DNA of 64,000 nucleotides from Agriotes lineatus (GCA_940337035.1 CALNHX010003612.1:81720-145719); one strand, 5' to 3'. Shown: positions 31,678 to 42,639, counted from the first letter of the stretch. A program made the numbers and translations. Notes: a model not told the origin generated them from the letters alone.

Positions 31678-31871
31678 TTTTTTTTTGCATTTCAGAATTA
31701 GTTTTTATTTTAGTTCTTTTGTCTAAATAAAGAGAGATGTTTGAAGATACTATTTGCTGTTCGTTTAAAGAAATAAACTTTTCTGTATTAACGGTTTATA
31801 GAATTAAAATTCAGTTTTCTCAGTTCTTTGGTTTTGTGACATTACCCCTTTTTGCAGTGTACTCTTCATAT

Positions 31872-32671
31872 ACATTGCTTAGTTCTTCAGAAAATCAAAT
31901 GCAACCCAGCACTTCCATGGAAGAGAGGGAAAATGAATGTCAGGACCCGATTTTGTAGGATTTAGTCAAACCTCACCATCATCTTCTCCAAAACCTCAGG
32001 AATTAGAAAATATTATTCCAACTAAAAAGTTGGAACTGTCACTAATGTCCGTATTAAGACGCCAAGAAAGCACAAACAATAAAACATAAACGTAGTAGAC
32101 TCGGAAGAAAATTTGCAGAAACATTAACCGCTGCAGAAGTTAGACAGAGAAAGAGAATGATAGAAGATGAATAGAAGAAAAGGGAGAAACAAGTAAAGAA
32201 ACACCACAAACCTAAAGCCAAGAAGTCCGTTAAAATAACTGACGATAGCTCAGATAGTAATGCTAGTTTACAACTCAACGATAACACAGATGATGATATT
32301 TCAATTTTCAATAGATGAAAATAATTGTGATGAAGCAGATAAAGCTATGAAGGTAGATGTAAGTAATCATAAAATAGACGAAAATGCATGGCTACTCGTT
32401 AGATTTTCTGATTCAAGCGGACAAGCAATAAATAATGAAGACTGCATAGACTCTGTAGGAAGAGTGTTGGAAGTATATGGTAGCGAAATACTCGTCAGCT
32501 TTTTGACAAAGAAGGATATTTTTTTTATATCAAGATGTGCCTGATCATAGTCTAATTTCTCAAGCTGATGTTGCTATGGTTCTCGCCCAACCTAATATTA
32601 GAAGGGGACTACATAACTTTAAGGTAAACTCTATTCCTTTAAATTATAAAACGACTCTTAAGATTAACTAA
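31872..32671 (+). pseudogene. Pogo/Tigger-like transposase, 3' part (continues 28247-29421)
   Basis: Continues in frame after the nested element as TLLSSSENQMQPSTSMEERE, followed by several stops and shifts. AETLTAAEVRQRKRMIEDE (about 32115-32170) and KKHHKPKAKKSVKITDDSSD are the basic/acidic tail. The last domain reads WLLVRFSDSSGQAIN, then SVGRVLEVYGSEILVSFLTK, followed after a poly-T frameshift by FLYQDVPDHSLISQADVAMV, ending at the TAA 32669-32671. The final domain resembles a Tudor/chromo-like barrel and recurs in other pogo genes of this window. Confidence 0.7.
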
Positions 32672-32697
32672 GTTGTAATGTTACTGATAATTCAAAA

Positions 32698-34938
32698 TTA
32701 TATATGTTACGGCTAAAGTGTTTACTTGGCTAGTTTATAGGCTAGCTGGATAGTATACAAACTATCCAAATGTCTGTCTATTTTGATGGAAAATCATATT
32801 TTTACTAAAATAGCTATGAATATTGGCTGGTTTGTATACTATCCAGCTAGTTTACAAACTATACAAGATTTATCGCCAAAGTACAAACCACAAGAAAAGT
32901 ACACAAATTAACCGTTGTTTTTGGCTAGTTTACAAACTATCCATAGTATTTGGATAAAGTGTGCACTTAATATTAGTAGTAATACATAATAACCAACTCG
33001 TTGGTTGGTATGTAAACTAACCAATTCCATTTGGGTAATTTATTAAAAAAGTCAGGTTATGTTTATGGCAAGTACTGTGTGTTGTTATTGTTTACTGTCG
33101 TGTCTTGTGAAATTTGTTTAAGGATAGGTATCTGGTTATTAAAAATGAATCAACAGCAACAATTTTAAAACCTACTTTGGATGTTTACGAGCAAAAGTAT
33201 AAAGAGAATACGCGAAACTGGACCCAACACTACAAGGATTGTCTTTTTAGTTTTGCATATAGCCGCATAGAGGGCGCCTTCAATGAAACGTCAGCAGTCA
33301 AAAGTAACCTTAGTATTTACTTAACCTTAATTCAAAGTTTTATCGAGATACGAAAAGTAATTTAGCCACAGTGATTTTTTAAAGTTGAAAAGTCACCCCA
33401 AAAATGGAATTGAGCAGAAAAAATTTTCCTGCAATTTTTTTTTATTATTTTCGGAGAAGATTATCTGAACAACAATGTCGCGCCGAGTTGGATTCTGTTT
33501 TGGGTGATGAAATACCACATCAATCGACCATTTCTCGCCGGTACTGCGAATTCCAACATGGACGCACCAGTCTTAGCAACGATTCTAGGTTAGGTCCACC
33601 TACGACAGCAGACACCCAGAAAAACATCGATGCTGTGCGCCAGCTGATCAAGGAAGATCGACATGGAAATTTCGCGAGATTGAGACATCCTTAAGCATTT
33701 CAAAGAGCGCAATCCAAAAAATCCTACATGATGAATTGGGTGTGAAAAAGTTAGTTTCCCGTTGGATCCCATATCTTTTATCTGAAGAGCAAAAAACGGT
33801 TAGCGTCAATTGGTGTCGAAAAACTTTGAGCCGGTTCAACAAAGGAAGCTCAAAAAATGTTTACAGTATCGTGAGAGGTGATGAATAATGGATTTATTCT
33901 TATGAACCCGAAAATAAAAGTCAATCCGCTGTTTGGGTGATTCAAGATGAGAATATTCCAACAAAAGTTATTCGTTCCCGAAATGTGTCGAAGAAGATGG
34001 TCGCAACGTTTGTGCCAAAATCAGGTCATGTAGCTACAATTTTTTTAGAAGATCGAAGAACGGTTAATGCTAGTTGGTACACAACCATTTGTTTGCCAGA
34101 AGTAACCGCCGTGCTCCGAAAAACCAACCCAGAACGACGAATCACCCTTCACCAAGACAATGCGAGTTCACACACAGCTCAAAAGACAATTGAATTTTTA
34201 GAGCAGCAAAACGTCGAATTATTAGATCATCCTCCATACAGTCCTGACCTAAGTCCCAACGATTTTTTCACGTTCCCGAGGATCAAGAATGGACTGCGTG
34301 GTCAAGGGTTTCAGTCGCCTGAAGAAGCAGTCGATGCCTTCAAAATCGCGATTTTGACTATCCTAGCTGAAGACTGGAATAACCGCTTAAACAGTTGATT
34401 TGAACGAACGCAAAAGTGTATCAACCTTTGTGGAGAATACTTTGAAAAGCAATAAAGCACTTTAAGTCGATCTACTGTTTGCTTTGATGGCTATATGCAA
34501 CACAAAAAAGACAACCCTCGTAGTAACAAGAGTGATTATTATGTGGTAAATACTTATGATTTACAGAGAATACAATCATCTTATGTAATCTTACATAAAT
34601 TAACCAAATGGAATAGGTTAGTTTACATACTAACCACCGAGTTAGTTATTATGTATTACTACGAATATTAAGTTCACACTTTATCCAAATACTGTGGATA
34701 GTGTAAACTAGCCAAAATCACCGGTTAATTTGTGTACTTTTCTTGTGGTTTGTACTTTGGCGATAAATCTTGTATAGTGTGTAAACTAGCTAGATAGTAT
34801 GCAAACCAGCCAATATTCATAGCTATTTTAGTAGAAATATGATTTTCCATCAAAATAGCCAGACATTTGGATAGTTTGTATACTATCCAGCTAGCCTATA
34901 AACTAGTCAAGTAAACACTTTAACCGTAACATATATAA
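32698..34938. mobile_element. Element with ~345 bp inverted repeats enclosing a mariner
   Basis: Left arm 32698-33043 and right arm 34595-34938 are inverted copies at about 90% identity by eye. They start TTATATATGTTACGG and contain many copies of GGCTAGTTTA/TAAACTAGCC and CTATCCA. Between the arms are 350 bp of unknown sequence (short frame MFKDRYLVIKNESTATILKP at 33114), a mariner relic (33404-34398) and about 190 bp more. The mariner may be a later insertion into a foldback element or the element's own gene. No separate mariner ends were identified. Confidence 0.75.
33404..34398 (+). pseudogene. Mariner (DD34D-type) transposase, broken
   Basis: The start at 33404 (MELSRKNFPAIFFYYFRRRL) leads the N-terminal helix-turn-helix (IPHQSTISRRYCEFQHGRTS). 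A frameshift near 33690 leads to HDELGVKKLVSRWIPYLLSE. Catalytic region: SIVRGDE followed directly by a TAA (about 33886) and WIYSYEPENKSQS, where mariners have GDETWI. The second Asp is in TLHQDNASSHTA and the third in PPYSPDLSPNDFF, with 34 residues between them. The C-terminal RGQGFQSPEEAVDAF follows, and the stop is at 34396-34398. One shift and one stop remain in an otherwise full-length protein. Confidence 0.9.
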
Positions 34939-34959
34939 CACTACTATTTACTGTTTTAT

Positions 34960-35340
34960 TTTTGTAGTTATCTATGTCAATGCAGGAATGATGGTCGAAG
35001 GCCTGATGGTATGACCATCATTCCATGGAAAAATGGCAATTGTTTAGTGTGGGATGCGACTTGTGCAGACACTCTAGCACCATCCTATCTAAGATCATCA
35101 CAAAATATGCAGAAATTACTGATGATTATATCTTTGTTCCTTTCGCCGTAGAAACAATGGGTCCGTGGTGCCAAGAGACAATAGGTTTTATAAACAATAT
35201 TGGAAAATAACGCCTGAAATATCGGGAGATAATCGTTCCTCTGCATATATTAGGCAAAGAATCAGCATTGCAATTCAAAAAGGAAATGCTGCATGTGTGA
35301 TGGGAACCATTCCTCCATCAGTATCAATGGAAGACATTTT
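34960..35340 (+). pseudogene. Fragment with RPDGMT...VWDATCADTLAPSY motif (retroelement-linked, possibly nuclease-like)
   Basis: After an acceptor-like TTATTTTTGTAG (about 34966) it reads CRNDGRRPDGMTIIPWKNG, then NCLVWDATCADTLAPSYL. In a second frame it reads DDYIFVPFAVETMGPW, and in a third YIRQRISIAIQKGNAA. I recall this set of blocks (RPDG.T..PW..G..L.WD.TC.DT.APS; PVAVET.GPW; RI..AIQ.GN) from uncharacterised repeat-encoded proteins of many animals, usually next to reverse transcriptase. The PD...W....WD.TC pattern would suit a PD-(D/E)xK nuclease core, but that is inference. Two frame changes in 370 bp. Confidence 0.5.
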
Positions 35341-36150
35341 TTATTTATTATAATTATTATTGTTATTGATTTACTTATATTTTATGTCAATGTTGAACTA
35401 TATATCAAAGACAAGTGTCAATGTTACATTACTATGACAAACATTGACATATACAGTTTATTATTTTTCTATAATACCTGTCAGTGTCAAAGCTTTAGTG
35501 TTTCTATTGGTATTTGTTGGGGTCTCTACACAATTTATGTTGTTACCTCTGGTTTCTAGTAACAAATTTTATTAATCAGACTGTGAGGTTAGGTAACGTA
35601 AGTAGCTGTCGGAGCCACAATAACAAATCAGTATTATGAAAATAAATAGGTAGGTCGGTAACAATAAACAAATTAAAATTATTTTAACAGAATACACAAT
35701 GGTAAATAGCATGAAAAGAAGAACATTAGGAATGAAGGCAACAATTGAGGGAGACCAAGATAACCTAAAATAATTTATTATTAAATTGTCAGCGCGACGG
35801 GTAGACAGGGCTCAACACATCATCCAACAAAATTTACTGTAAATTTTGCCAACCTTACAACAGTTTGACAGGTATTAAAGCAAAAAAATTAACTTGTTTT
35901 ACGGTACTTTCATAGGGGTGCCAATGTTTTCCTGGGGGGTGGGTAGCATTGACACTTACACTTAAAAAAATAAAAATAATGGTATTTTTTCCTGAAAAAT
36001 ATACCATATGTTGCTGCGTCCTTATACCGTTTTTGAGCTATTAAACGTCGAATATCTTAGTTAAACTAGTTACTGTCAATATGGAAAAGTTAACATTATT
36101 AAAGTTTTTCATCGTGCGCGAGATAGCTGCTGCCGTTATTTCGGCTTTGC
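35341..36150. other. No recognisable gene
   Basis: AT-rich. 35345-35570 is T-rich on the plus strand. Nothing nameable to 36150, where minus-strand LINE sequence begins. Confidence 0.4.
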
Positions 36151-36153
36151 GAG

Positions 36154-36720
36154 CTATTTTAATATTATATGTGATGTCATAGTCATGTTTTGGTTGAACT
36201 CCACTCCTAGATATCTTATAGAGTTAGCAACTTGTATCTCAGTTTCGTCCACTTCTATATGTAAATTGCGCAGTTTCCGTCTTCCTTCGAGGATTACACA
36301 TTCAGTTTTTCCTGGAGCGATCAAGAGGTTATTCGAATGCATCCAATTGCTAATTCTGTTTAGGGATGTATTTAGCTTAGCTTCGAGAGATATTGTTGAT
36401 TTTTCGCATTCGACTATCGCCAGGTCGTCTGCGTAAGCAATAGTGGTTATGCCTTTAGGCACTTCTAACCTCAGAACCGGGTCGTAGTATACATTCCACA
36501 GAAGGGGTCCTAGGACTGACCCCTATGGGACTCCGCAAGTTATTTTCATGGCCTTATTTTCACTTATTATCAGTCTCCTATCCGTAAGATAACTCTGGAT
36601 AATTTCTATCAGGTACTTGCTTATCTTTCTTCTTTTAAGTTCTGTTACTATGTCCGTCGACGTAATTGCATTAAAGGCATTACGTACGTCTATCGCTATC
36701 ATTGCACTACAGCCTTTAGC
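36154..36720 (-). pseudogene. R1-like LINE reverse transcriptase, inverted 5' segment
   Basis: Minus-strand reading from 36720 gives AMIAIDVRNAFNAITSTDIV, then RRKISKYLIEIIQSYLTDRR, TCGVP*GSVLGPLLWNVYYD (stop in place of Gln, about 36525), and TTIAYADDLAIVECEKS with the YADD catalytic motif. Then CVILEGRRKLRN and SIRYLGVEFNQNMTM, to about 36154. The blocks match the R1 group (DVRNAFN, GVPQGSVLGP.LWN..YD). It abuts the opposite-strand 3' segment of the same gene at 36721-36727. Confidence 0.85.
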
Positions 36721-36726
36721 ACATAT

Positions 36727-37290
36727 GGCCCAAAATATGCTAGACGAAAAATTCTGTCAACAGTCGTCACGTCCTTAATCTTATATGCTGCACCCATCTG
36801 GCACACAGCCATTGAAAAGAAAAAATATGTCAGGATTCTGGAAAAGGCCCAAAGAAAGGTCCTGCTGGGGGGTCACCTCAGCTTACAGAACATCACCTAC
36901 GGAGGCTTTGCATGTCATCTCCGCAATACCATCCACCGATGAGTTGGTAAGATAAAGGTGCAGCGTACATAATACCAACATACGTGCGACTCAAGAAGAA
37001 ATAAGGCAACAGAAAATTTCAAGGTGGCAAAACATATGGAATGACCACACAGTAACCTCAGCGTGGACAAAACCCCTCATCCCAAATATAGAAGAATGGG
37101 TATCCAGGACACATGGTGATATCGAATACTATCTTACCCAATTATTGACTGGACATGGAAACTTCGGCTCTTATTTACAACGCATGAAGATTCTTGAAAC
37201 TGACGAATGCCAGTACTGCGGCCAAAGTGACACACCGGTGCACACTCTATTTAGCTGTGAGCGATTCACTACTCTACGTCTGCAACTTGA
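36727..37290 (+). pseudogene. R1-like LINE reverse transcriptase, 3' segment
   Basis: From 36727: GPKYARRKILSTVVTSLILY, then AAPIWHTAIEKKKYVRILEK, and with shifts AYRTSPTEALHVISAIPST. After that TQEEIRQQKISRWQNIWNDH, LTQLLTGHGNFGSYLQRMKI and CQYCGQSDTPVHTLFSCERF, the zinc-knuckle region typical of R1-group C-termini. It ends at 37290 where another LINE begins. A short internal piece of the gene, about 30-40 residues after NQNMTM, is missing between this and the inverted segment. Confidence 0.85.
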
Positions 37291-37479
37291 AATAATAATT
37301 TATTTATTTATAATTTCTTTATTTCAAGTAAAGTTCTTACAATAAATACCTTTAACAGTACTACAAGAAACCTGAGGTGAAATAGCGTCAATGAAGTATA
37401 CATTGTACATAGTTACATATTGAAATAGTCTTGTAGATTGTAAGGCTCCAGGTCCGTTAAAAGCTTTTTGGTTTTTACT

Positions 37480-38700
37480 TTAAATTCTTTATACCTAGTT
37501 CTGTATTGTTTTTAGATTAGTAGGTAGTTTGTTGAATATTTTAATGCACATGTAGGGTGGGTGTGTTTCGGTTAGGGTTAGCCTATGAATGGGATAAACC
37601 ATATCTAAAGTTCTGGTTTTGTATGTGCTATTAGTGTTGTTGGATAGAAACTGTTCTGTATTTCTATGAAGATATAAGAGGCATTCATGCAGATATAAAC
37701 CAAAAACTGTTAGGAGACCTGAATTCTTAAATCTTCCTCTACATGAATCCCTGGGTTTCATATTGTGTACTAACCTAACTGCTCTCTTTTGAGCAATGAA
37801 AATTGATTGTGTGGAGCTGCTAACGCCCCAAAAAATAATACCATATCTGATAAGTGATTCGAAGTTTGCATAGTAGATTATTTTTTAGCCTTATCATTTA
37901 CATAAGTACATATAGTTCTTAATGCAAAGCAAATATTATTAAACCTTTTTAATAAATAATCGATATGTGATGTCTATTTTAAAAATTCGTTAATGATTAT
38001 TCCTAGAAATTTGGTATTCTCGACAGTATGAAAGTTTTTATTATCGATGTTGATGAGAGGTTTTTCTTTTGAGGTGTTGGTTCTGAATACCATGGTGTTT
38101 GTTTTGTTTTCATTTATTACTGGATTGTTACTAAGAAACCATTCTTTAGTCTGTAGATACAAGTTTTCCCCTTTCTCAATCAGATCCCGATGATTATCCC
38201 CCGCAACCAACAGAGTGGTGTCATCGGCAAAATTTGTAATTTCCGACTGCCCCCCTCCACCGACCACGTAGGACAAGTCAATATCATTATAAGGAACAAA
38301 ATTGGCCCCAAAATGCTCCCCTGGGGAACCAGCGATCCGAAAGGTATGAGGCAAGCCAACTCAGAGCATTTCTGACTATACCGTATCTTTCAAGTTTTTT
38401 TAATAAGTATTCTCTGTTCAGGCAATCAAAGGCTTTCGATAGATCGATAAATATGCCTGCAGAAAATTTATTTTCTTCTAGAAATTTTAAAATATGTAGC
38501 GTAAATTGATAGATTGCAGTTTAAGTGAATTTGCCCTCTATGTACCCGTGCTGTGAAGAACTAAATAAATTACATTCGTGAAAATATTTTAATATTTGAG
38601 TTGACATAGCTAGTTCAAAAAGCTTAGAAAAACTATTTAGTAGACTAATAGGTCTGTAACTTTCTAGATTCTCTGGATCTCCGTTTTACTTCCTTTTACG
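37480..38700 (-). pseudogene. CR1-like LINE: reverse transcriptase, 3' half
   Basis: Minus strand: NGDPENLESYRPISLLNSFS and KLFELAMSTQILKYFHECNL (about 38690-38580). Then SSSQHGYIEGKF, GIFIDLSKAFDCLNREYLLK, the catalytic SEITNFADDTTLLVAGDN (about 38245), VENTKFLGIIINEF, and the C-terminal KPRDSCRGRFKNSGLLTVF and CIKIFNKLPTNLKTIQ. The expected VPQGSILGP motif is altered to SPGEHFGANF by shifts near 38320. Inactive. Confidence 0.85.
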
Positions 38701-39285
38701 ATAAAGGAAGTATTGGATTCACACCAAAAAATCGAAATTGAGTTTTCAACAGATCTTCACGTTTTAGAGTCCCCTGATCCCAAAAAACATATATTTTTCA
38801 TTGGTCTGTCTGTGTGTCCGTCTGTCTGTGAACAGAATATCTCAAAAATGAAAAGAGGTATGGCGTTGAAACTTCATATATAAGTTTTGTGTACTATGTA
38901 GATGAGACAGCAAGCTTTTGAAGAAAATCGCATAGCCAGAAGTAGGTGTTTACTCTTGTGATTTTTTAGTTTTTTTCGATCTTTTCAAAAATAGCTCTAA
39001 CGATTTTTTTCAAACTTTTATTACATTTTTAATGTGTATTGATGTGAGCTAGGTGATTTTCCAGTTGAATACTTCTAAAGTGGGCTTCTCTTGTTTTTTT
39101 CTATTTTTTTATTAACTCCTATTTTAAATAGAACACCCGCTATATTATTACATTTTTGAATTCAGCTTAAAATGCTAGAGAAAATTTGTCTCTTCAACTA
39201 ACGATCTATTTTGTACCGTTTTTATAGTTTGTAATTTTTGAAAATTTTTGACAAATGCTTAAAAATTAAAAATGAAATTTTTGAA
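38700..39285. repeat. Non-coding interspersed repeat inserted in the LINE
   Basis: The LINE reading breaks at LIKPLFKKSG on one side (about 39330) and resumes at NGDPENLES on the other. Between them is sequence without coding potential that contains GTCTGTCTGTGTGTCCGTCT (about 38811) and AATCGCATAGCCAGAAGT. The left border has the palindrome ACTTCCTTTTACGATAAAGG with AAGT at 38690-38713. It could be a SINE-like or Helitron-like repeat; the class is not resolved. Confidence 0.55.
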
Positions 39286-39640
39286 TAATTATAAGATCAC
39301 TGTAGAAGTTGTGTGAGTGTATCACACCAGATTTTTTAAATAGTGGTTTTATTAGAGAAATTTTTAATTGTGTTGGGAAGATGCCATATTTAAAGGAGTT
39401 ATTTATTATGTAGCAAATTACTGATTTTATGAAAGGTATACTGCGTTTAACAATAGTCACAGCAATCTCATCCACGCCACTACTGAGTTTGTTTTTTAGT
39501 TTTTTTGATAGATTGATGATATCATTTGGTGTTAGAGGTCTTAGGTAAAATGAAGCATTATTAGAGATATTATTGCAGTTAAAATTTGCTGCGACAGTGT
39601 TGGTTTTAAAAAGATTGGGAATGAGATTTATTTAATATTT
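39266..39640 (-). pseudogene. CR1-like LINE: reverse transcriptase, 5' part
   Basis: Minus strand: PNDIINLSKKLKNKLSSGVD, then MDEIAVTIVKRSIPFIKSVI and NSFKYGIFPTQLKISLIKPL. This is the region that precedes the SYRPISLL fingers block. It is separated from it by the 570 bp insertion. Confidence 0.8.
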
Positions 39641-40149
39641 GTTGTTATCATTTGCTATTGATTCAAGAGATCCAGGTATCTTGCAGTCATTATTTCTTTT
39701 TAATTTTCCCTTAATTTCATTGCACACAGTCCACATCGCTCTATTTTTATTGTCTGAAGAAACAATGTTTTTATTATAGTTTTCTTTTCAAGTTTGAATT
39801 AATAGTTCATCGTATTTTTTCTTTTGGATTTTATACATATCTTTAAAATTAGAGTCCCTGTTACTTAATAGTAATAAAATAGCTAGCGATTGTTTGCAAG
39901 TTACTAATTCTGGATTATTGTATAAATTATTTATTTTTCATTTATTTGTCATTCCTTTTTTGGGAAAGTGAATGTTAAACAATTCCAAAAAAACATTGAG
40001 GAAGCAATCCCATTGTTCATTAACTTTTGAATTTTCAAAATAGTAAACCAAATTCCATGTTTGTTCCCTTAAATCGCTAAGAAACTCTAGTATTACTTCC
40101 TCTTTATACATTCTAACATTTTTATTTGTAGCATTTTTGGTTGTTTTTA

Positions 40150-40903
40150 GATTAAAGCAAATTTTTGAGCCATATGATCTGAAACATGATTTGAAATTTC
40201 ATAGTTCTTTACAGGACATTCAACCTGAGATTCAACATTGCTAAATATATTATCTATACAACTATTTGTGTTATTAGTTACCCTTGTATCGTCTTTTATG
40301 TGTTTATATATACCGAAAGAATCAAGAAGTGATAAAAGTTCCGTTTTGTATTTATTATCTCTTGTAAACTCAATATTAAAATCGCCACCTAATATTACTT
40401 TGTTTTCGTTCTGAATAGATGCAATGAGCTTCTCTAATACTTTAAAAATATTTCTTTGTTACCATTGCATGGTCGATACACTACTAGCACTATTATTTCC
40501 TGTTTATTAATAACAATTTCAGTTGCTGCACACTCCAGTTCACCTTTTACAAAAAATTGAGATAGTTTTTTCCTGTTTTTAAATTCGACGCTGCGATGTA
40601 CGTATACGGCTGCACCCCCGTGCTCGTTTTTATTCCTGCACCAGTATGCAGCTAAGTTGAAGTTTTTTATGGGTAGCCCTTTTAGTTGTTCTTCAGTTTT
40701 CCAGTGTTCTGTAACTAACACTGTTGTTCACTTTGTAAAAAATACTGTATACGGTCAATGGCATTTCCCAGCGATTGAACATTTTGCTGGATAATATTTA
40801 TTTCTAGTTGAGTATTCTGTGTGTTTTTATTGATGGATTCTCCGTTTGATGGCTGTTTGTCTAGCTCCGAGTATGCGTTGCTTTCTGGGTCTTTTTGATT
40901 CAT
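40150..40903 (-). pseudogene. CR1-like LINE: APE-type endonuclease
   Basis: Minus strand in order: LEINIIQQNVQSLGNAIDRI, VTEHWKTEEQLKG, NEHGGAAVYVHRSVEF, IIVLVVYRPCNG, KVILGGDFNIEFT (GGDFN catalytic block, about 40400-40360), then TNSCIDNIFSNV and SNHVSDHMAQ. These are the N, E, Y, D-N and D-H blocks of exonuclease III-like endonucleases. One shift lies near 40715. Confidence 0.85.
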
Positions 40904-40919
40904 AAAAAATTTCCCAAAG

Positions 40920-41985
40920 ATTTTGACCTTTTATAAACATCAAAGTTGAATCTTTTTATTCCTAAGTTTGGTGGCCAGAAATCTGCATTATACAGTTCAT
41001 CTTTCCTGTTTAGTGGAGCTGTTACCACAAAGCACTTCCAGTTGTTTTCTTTTGCTGTGTTCTATTTTCTTTACAGTCACAATCTCGTTTTGAAAATTCT
41101 TCTGTTTTTTTATGTGATTCATAACCATATCTACAGTTGCGTGGGGTTGAACACGATTAATGAACAGCCACGCCTTGCGATCTTGTCCACAGAAGCCTGT
41201 TTTTTGTTGATTTTCATCTATTTTTCTGTACCTAATCTTTTTTTGAATCTTCGGTTACGTTTTTCGACCTTGATAAAGCCCGAATTCTCATCATTACTTA
41301 CGTATGAGGATATTTTTGTAGCAGGATGGGTGCTGTTTTCTTCTTCTTTTGATTGAATGTTACATTTGGCCAGATTTATGTAGGCTTACATTTTTTTACG
41401 TTGGTCGTGTTCTAGTTGAATACAAGTGTTGTAACAAGGTGCTCCGGGTGGATCCTCATTTTTGGAATTTCCAGGTTTTGTTGTAATACTTTGTGGATTG
41501 TTATTGCGAATATGTTTATCTGAAGAGGTGTACTGCAGGGCTTTCACAGTTTTAGTGATAGTGTGAAGTTTAATATTTTTTTTATTGTTTATCTCCTCGA
41601 GTAAGGTTATGTTTTTATAAAGTAGTTTTTGTTTTTCGCTTAATTCTATGATTATTTCCTCTTTTGCTTTTAGCAGATTTGTTAATAATTGTTCTGCTTC
41701 CTTAGTATTTCCTCGATCAATTCGTGCATGTGGTTGATTTGGGGATTATGTTGATGCGTCCCTAACCTTGGAACAACATTTCACAAGATGGTCCCTTCCG
41801 ACCGCGATTAATCCTAGTGCTCTTAGGGCACAGGACGCGTGGGACGCGTTTTTACACGATACGCACTCCGCAATTGATTTTTCGACAATTTTTTTGCAAT
41901 ATTTGCATTTTATTTTACCGTCGTTTGTTTTGACGTGTTCATCGTCCGCCATTTTAACAATGGGCGAGGAACCAACACAGGACAA
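40920..41985 (-). pseudogene. CR1-like LINE: first ORF with PHD-like finger
   Basis: The minus-strand ATG near 41952-41985 leads to KIKCKYCKKIVEKSIAECVS, CKNASHASCALRALG, a C4-type finger like the ESPHD domain known in CR1-group first ORFs. A coiled-coil stretch (KEEIIIELSEKQKLLYKNIT), a basic SGFIKVEKRNRRFKKRLG and, at the end, KRKDELYNADFWPPNLGIKR-like text (NRKDELYNADFWPPNLGI) follow. Such proteins bind the LINE RNA. Several stops break the frame. Confidence 0.7.
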
Positions 41986-42049
41986 CTTAATGACCGCATG
42001 CTACGATCGAAACAACAATGGTGCGATATCCATTGAACTTTAAAAAAAA

Positions 42050-42630
42050 TCATGAAAACGAAGAAAAAACGCGCGTCGTCAGCAAGAACAACGAGAACAA
42101 TACTATCATTAACATACTAAGGTAACACAGTAGCGCTACACACAAAGCAAAAACAAAGGTCCACAAAACTGAACCACACATTGGATTACAAGGCATCCTG
42201 TCGTAATGCTTAGGCGGCTCCGGGGTGTCCTCTTCTGTACCAACGAGGAGGGGATTTAGCTTGGTAGGCGCCTGGGTAGAACACCATTTCCCAGGTGAAT
42301 CCGGTATGCCCAAAGAGGGTATCTTCTCAAAGATTTCCCCTCCCCAGGAGAAAAAAAAACATTATTAAAGTAAGCTATCAAAATAACAACTATTATGTTT
42401 GATAAGTGACATTTCTTTAATGAAATAATCAATATGGTTTACCGTGAGGAAGAAAAAGTCCAAATATTTACTTGTTATATACAAAATAACAAAAATAAAC
42501 GTGCAGCAAAAACAGCATATAGGGTGTGCTTTATTTCGAAGGTAAGCCCGTCCATATTTATTCGCGAATAGACTTGTTTGAAACATTGCATTATTTTTTA
42601 GAAAATTCTGAATGTAGTATAAATAATGCA
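42050..42630. other. Possible LINE leader, then AT-rich sequence
   Basis: 42100-42345 is relatively GC-rich (GGCGGCTCCGGGGTGTCCTC, GGTAGGCGCCTGGGTAGAAC) and may be the 5' leader of the minus-strand LINE. 42360-42630 is AT-rich and holds the degraded N-terminal region of the next Tc1-like relic. Confidence 0.35.
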
Positions 42631-42639
42631 GTCGATCAA

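Larger units (their letters stand above)
29426..31867 (+). mobile_element. DNA transposon with 34 bp inverted repeats and ATAT target duplication (Sola-like candidate)
   Basis: The left end GAAGAGTACACTGCAAAAAG (continuing GGGGAATGTCACA) is inverted at the right end (ending 31867) with 33 of about 34 matches. ATAT flanks both sides (29422-29425, 31868-31871). Excising the element with one ATAT restores the host pogo frame (KSISYTLLSSSEN). AAAAAGGAGG..TGTCC repeats at about 29590 and 29621 are subterminal. The single gene has two small introns. A 4 bp duplication is known for Sola elements and several other superfamilies. The protein type supports a non-pogo, non-Tc1 class. Confidence 0.93.
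37291..42045 (-). mobile_element. Near full-length CR1/Jockey-like LINE, degraded
   Basis: On the minus strand, in order from 41985: a first ORF with a PHD-like finger, an APE-type endonuclease (40903-40200), reverse transcriptase (about 39600-38000), a C-terminal segment (37761-37495) and a tail ending in TAAATAAATAAATTATTA at 37291. A roughly 570 bp non-coding repeat interrupts the reverse transcriptase. Frameshifts and stops run throughout. It inserted into the R1-like LINE at 37290. The 5' border is not fixed; GC-richer sequence to about 42340 may be its leader. Confidence 0.85.

Noticed and set aside
40946..41356. Plus-strand 136-codon hydrophobic frame, possible membrane protein
   Set aside because: Antisense to the first ORF of the minus-strand LINE; hydrophobicity comes from T-rich antisense of Lys/Asn codons.
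42100..42345. tRNA-derived SINE suggested by box-like GGTAGGCGCCTGGGTAGAAC
   Set aside because: No cloverleaf, A/B box spacing or tail was found. It is more simply the LINE leader.
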